From: Aequorivita aurantiaca
GTDB lineage: Bacteria > Bacteroidota > Bacteroidia > Flavobacteriales > Flavobacteriaceae
Direction: 5' to 3'
DNA: 64,000 bases
Assembly: GCF_030410135.1 (NCBI RefSeq)
Contig: NZ_JAUGQQ010000003.1
Location: forward strand, 248,001 to 312,000
Below the pieces are notes generated by a model. It saw nothing but the letters and a program-made list of their open reading frames with translations, ran no database searches and was not told the DNA's origin. The translations under genes and the position numbers were made by a program. This document shows positions 61,440-64,000 of the stretch, in pieces (positions within the stretch are counted from its first letter, which is position 1; each line of letters begins with the position of its first letter).

Positions 61440-62177
61440 TTAATAGTTTTTAATTGAAATATTTTCTGACACTGGCGGATCGCAATTATAGTTAGCGTCC
61501 ATTGCTTCAGTCATTGGTTTTGGGGAGATAAAGGGAATGCCTAACCCTAGACCGCGTACTATAAAAAGACACCCAATAACTACCACAAAAACAGGAATTG
61601 CCCTTCGAATGCGCTGTCGCACTTGCACATTCAAGAAATTTCCCAGATAGATGGCAGAGGTCATCAATGGCACCGTCCCGAGGCCGAATATTGCCATATA
61701 TAAGCTTCCCTGTATTGCATTTCCGGATGCGATGGCACCAAAAATGGCCATATAAACCAAGCCACAAGGAAGAAAGCCATTCAGAAAACCGATGGTTAAA
61801 AATGTATCTGGCGTTTTCTTTTTGAGTTCCTTACCCAAAGCCGATTTTACTTTTGAAATAATTTTAAAAACCGGTTTCGAAAAATTGTATTTATTGAAGG
61901 TTTGCTGTGGAAGAAATATAACGAGCAACATCAAAATTCCAATTACAATGGACAGTTGCTGCTGAAAACCGAATAGATTTAAACTTTTGCCAACCAGCCC
62001 AAAAATAAATCCCAGAATTCCATAAGCCAAAATTCTTCCGAAGTGATACAAAAATATTTGACCAAGTTTTTTAAAATTGTTGTTTCTATCCACCGGCAGC
62101 AAAAACGCGATTGGGCCGCACATTCCCACACAATGGAAACTTCCCAATAATCCGAATATGAGCGCTGTGTAAAGCAT
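61440..62177 (-). CDS. Sulfite exporter TauE/SafE-like membrane protein
   Basis: 245 residues, about six to seven helices, with FGLLGSFHCVGMCGPIAFLLP at the N-terminus: the CxGMCGP signature of the cbb3-linked TauE/SafE-like group often found in cco operons. The second pair has LNGFLPCGLVYMAIFGAI. The Cys pattern suggests metal handling, probably copper for the oxidase, not sulfite. It follows FixH on the same strand. Named from family; substrate inferred. Confidence 0.87.
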   Translation of the reverse strand: MLYTALIFGLLGSFHCVGMCGPIAFLLPVDRNNNFKKLGQIFLYHFGRILAYGILGFIFGLVGKSLNLFGFQQQLSIVIGILMLLVIFLPQQTFNKYNFSKPVFKIISKVKSALGKELKKKTPDTFLTIGFLNGFLPCGLVYMAIFGAIASGNAIQGSLYMAIFGLGTVPLMTSAIYLGNFLNVQVRQRIRRAIPVFVVVIGCLFIVRGLGLGIPFISPKPMTEAMDANYNCDPPVSENISIKNY

Positions 62178-62268
62178 TTATTATTTCGTAATTAAATCAA
62201 CAATTTAAACCTGTCATTAAAATTTTGGTTGTGAGAACCCTTCGCAAGCAATGACAATCAACTTTTTA

Positions 62269-62715
62269 TCAATATACTATTTCCTCTTTATACAAATAAT
62301 CCTCGCCGTCGTAATTCCATTGCACAATTGTGTTCCAACGGCCCGGAATCAATCGTGCATCGGGAATCAATAAATTTTGTGCCGACAGTTGAATGGGTTC
62401 CTGAAAGTCAAGTTTTTTATTGCTAGGCCTGTAAAACAACACGTTGCCCTTTATCTTGGAATAATCCAAATTACCGGGGAAAGTCAAAACCCAGCCATCA
62501 TTCGTTTTTGCTCCGCTAATATTTTCAAGAAGCGAATTGGAATTTGCCGCAGCATCTATTTCCTTTTGATATACCAATTCCCGCTTGTAATATTCTTCAG
62601 TCACCAAATCATAATCATACTTTTTATCGGTGCTTATTTTTATAACAAAAAACATTATAAAACCCACAAAAAGTATCATTCCAATCACCAAACCTGTGCC
62701 CCAGTTTATTTTCAT
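62269..62715 (-). CDS. fixH: FixH-family cbb3-oxidase accessory protein
   Basis: 148 residues. One N-terminal helix (GTGLVIGMILFVGFIMFFVIKI) followed by a periplasmic domain with LVTEEYYKRELVYQKEIDAA, typical of FixH/CcoH. It aids assembly of cbb3 cytochrome oxidase or its copper pump. It is 57 bp downstream of the ccoG stop on the same strand, in the usual flavobacterial order ccoG-fixH-TauE-like. Confidence 0.9.
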   Translation of the reverse strand: MKINWGTGLVIGMILFVGFIMFFVIKISTDKKYDYDLVTEEYYKRELVYQKEIDAAANSNSLLENISGAKTNDGWVLTFPGNLDYSKIKGNVLFYRPSNKKLDFQEPIQLSAQNLLIPDARLIPGRWNTIVQWNYDGEDYLYKEEIVY

Positions 62716-62772
62716 TTTTATTATATTTTAGTTGTTCGCTCTATAATTTCAATCGAATTTTTTTGGCTCCTT

Positions 62773-64000
62773 TTACTTATAGCTTCGAGGCCCCAAAAAT
62801 GTTACGCTGGTGGTTTCAATTAAATCATCCCCACTGTACACCTCAATCACCGCCCGATTTTTATCGCCGCTTAAAGCCGAATTGTTTATTTCTATAAAAA
62901 GTGTTCCCTCTGCCAAATCCTGCGCTGGCACGATAATTTCGCCCTGTTTTACCGTATGAATTGTACCTTTGGGCGCTTTCAATTTAAAATGAATATTTTC
63001 AATGTTGCGCGTGGTTTTATTCAACAATTTATAAGTAAAAACATTGCTGATTATATTGTTCTCCTTGTGTTCATAAAGCTGGCCTGGCAAACGGAGAATA
63101 TTTGCTTCCACATCGCTTCTTAAAAATAAAAGCCCGGTAAGCACCCCAATCAAAATGACCAAAACAGCGGTATATCCCTTCAGTCTGGGTGTAAATTTAA
63201 AGGGAATCTTTTTTTCAATATTTTCCTCACTTGCGTAGCGAATCAAACCTTTTGGAAGATTCACTGCTTCCATTATGCTATCGCAGGCGTCAATGCAGGC
63301 GGTGCAGTTTACGCACTCCAATTGGGTTCCGTTGCGAATGTCAATACCCGTTGGACAAACATGCACGCACTGAAAACAGTCAATGCAATCTCCTTTACCG
63401 GAAGCTTCGCGGTCTTCATTTTTTTTGAATTTGGCGCGGCCTACTTCCTTTTCTCCTCGTTTATGGTCATAGGCCACCACTATGGATTTATTGTCCAGCA
63501 ATACACTTTGCAATCTTCCATAGGGACAAGCAATTATGCAAACCTGCTCGCGAAACCAAGCAAAAATAAAATAGAAAACCCCTGTAAAAATAAATAGGGA
63601 AATGAGCGTGCTAATATGGTCCAACGGACCTTCAAACACATATTGAATAAGCCTGTCGCTACCAATAAAATAGGCCAAAAAGACATTCGCGATCAAAAAT
63701 GAGATTATAAAAAATATGCTCCATTTTAGCGCTCGCTTTTTTACTTTTTCGGCATTCCATTCCTGTTTGTCCAAGCGCATTTGGGCACCACGGTCACCAT
63801 CAATCCAATATTCAATTCTTCGGAAAACCATTTCCATAAAAATAGTCTGCGGACAAATCCATCCACAGAAAATTCGACCAAAAGCAGCCGTAAAGAAAAT
63901 GATGAACAGCACTCCAATAATCATCATTATCACAAACAAATAAAAATCCTGCGGCCAAAACGGAAAGCCAAAAATGTTGAAACGCCGCTCCAGCACATTG
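62773..64000 (-). CDS. ccoG: Cytochrome c oxidase accessory protein CcoG (5' end outside window)
   Basis: About 409 residues are in the window; the frame runs off the right end (NVLERRFNIFGFPFWPQDF), so about 60 N-terminal residues including the first helix are missing. Four hydrophobic helices remain. Two [4Fe-4S] motif clusters: CIDCFQCVHVCP and CVNCTACIDACDS. The C-terminus is a FixG-like immunoglobulin domain. CcoG is a copper-reducing or electron-transfer factor needed for cbb3 cytochrome oxidase biogenesis. It heads the minus-strand cco run seen here. Confidence 0.95.
   Translation of the reverse strand, partial: NVLERRFNIFGFPFWPQDFYLFVIMMIIGVLFIIFFTAAFGRIFCGWICPQTIFMEMVFRRIEYWIDGDRGAQMRLDKQEWNAEKVKKRALKWSIFFIISFLIANVFLAYFIGSDRLIQYVFEGPLDHISTLISLFIFTGVFYFIFAWFREQVCIIACPYGRLQSVLLDNKSIVVAYDHKRGEKEVGRAKFKKNEDREASGKGDCIDCFQCVHVCPTGIDIRNGTQLECVNCTACIDACDSIMEAVNLPKGLIRYASEENIEKKIPFKFTPRLKGYTAVLVILIGVLTGLLFLRSDVEANILRLPGQLYEHKENNIISNVFTYKLLNKTTRNIENIHFKLKAPKGTIHTVKQGEIIVPAQDLAEGTLFIEINNSALSGDKNRAVIEVYSGDDLIETTSVTFLGPRSYK

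Noticed and set aside
62200-62260. GCAAGCAATGACAA-like sequence between TauE-like and fixH genes
   Set aside because: It resembles part of dispersed bacterial repeats but has no second arm here, so it cannot be supported as a repeat.

Overview
This window comes from an AT-rich Bacteroidota chromosome, almost certainly a marine-type member of the Flavobacteriaceae. I base this on a SusC/SusD pair with sigma/FecR control, a type IX secretion C-terminal sorting domain, head-GIN and PspC proteins, several Bacteroidota-type AraC regulators, the TTTG / TAnnTTTG promoter before the tRNA, and the general lack of Shine-Dalgarno sites. Genus cannot be fixed from sequence reading alone. I found no prophage, insertion sequence or CRISPR array.

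Layout. 0-3.6 kb: tail of a PspC/head-GIN envelope operon, a small lipoprotein, trxB and tRNA-Pro(GGG). 4-11.3 kb: catalase, then a same-strand run for oxidative/electrophile defence (FMN reductase, YceI, NTF2-like, DsbA-like, ring-cleaving dioxygenase, esterase). Several members of this run are broken: an in-frame TGA, a frameshifted 4Fe-4S mini-protein, a YceI stump and a small membrane ORF with a TGA. 11.7-17.7 kb: AraC and Crp-type regulators, an outer-membrane barrel, an S41 protease, an unknown exported protein and a T9SS cargo protein. Two near-identical operator/-7 modules lie in this region. 18-34 kb: stress and envelope genes (MESH1-like HD, DUF892, DUF421, SemiSWEET, DUF305, a LigD-type polymerase domain, MgtC, CDF, a Rieske oxidoreductase, a glycosyltransferase-glf-glycosidase operon, an AI-2E exporter and a large membrane/helical-repeat protein), interleaved with tiny hydrophilic proteins.

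33-44 kb is the most distinctive part. It holds two paralogous Asn-rich lipoproteins, a truncated ferritin-like protein, a CsbD-like protein, an SRAP (HMCES/YedK) homologue that has lost every catalytic residue, four AraC-type regulators, a receiver-domain protein, and then YeiH and MscS. 44-55 kb: a nutrient-uptake locus (sigma factor, divergent FecR, SusC, SusD, TlpA-like thioredoxin, two-domain M16 protease), probably for peptide or protein-derived substrates. 55-64 kb: anaerobic/microaerobic respiration, with hemN, an alginate-export-type porin, a lipoprotein NirK fused to cytochrome c, nirV, SCO, and on the other strand the end of a cbb3-oxidase assembly operon (ccoG, fixH, TauE/SafE-like, two one-helix proteins).

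How it fits together: the cell appears equipped for shifts between oxic and low-oxygen nitrite-respiring conditions, with peroxide and thiol defence (katA, trxB, DsbA-like), osmotic/envelope safety (MscS, MgtC, DUF421) and protein scavenging. All functional calls are from recognised motifs and family resemblance; no database search was run.
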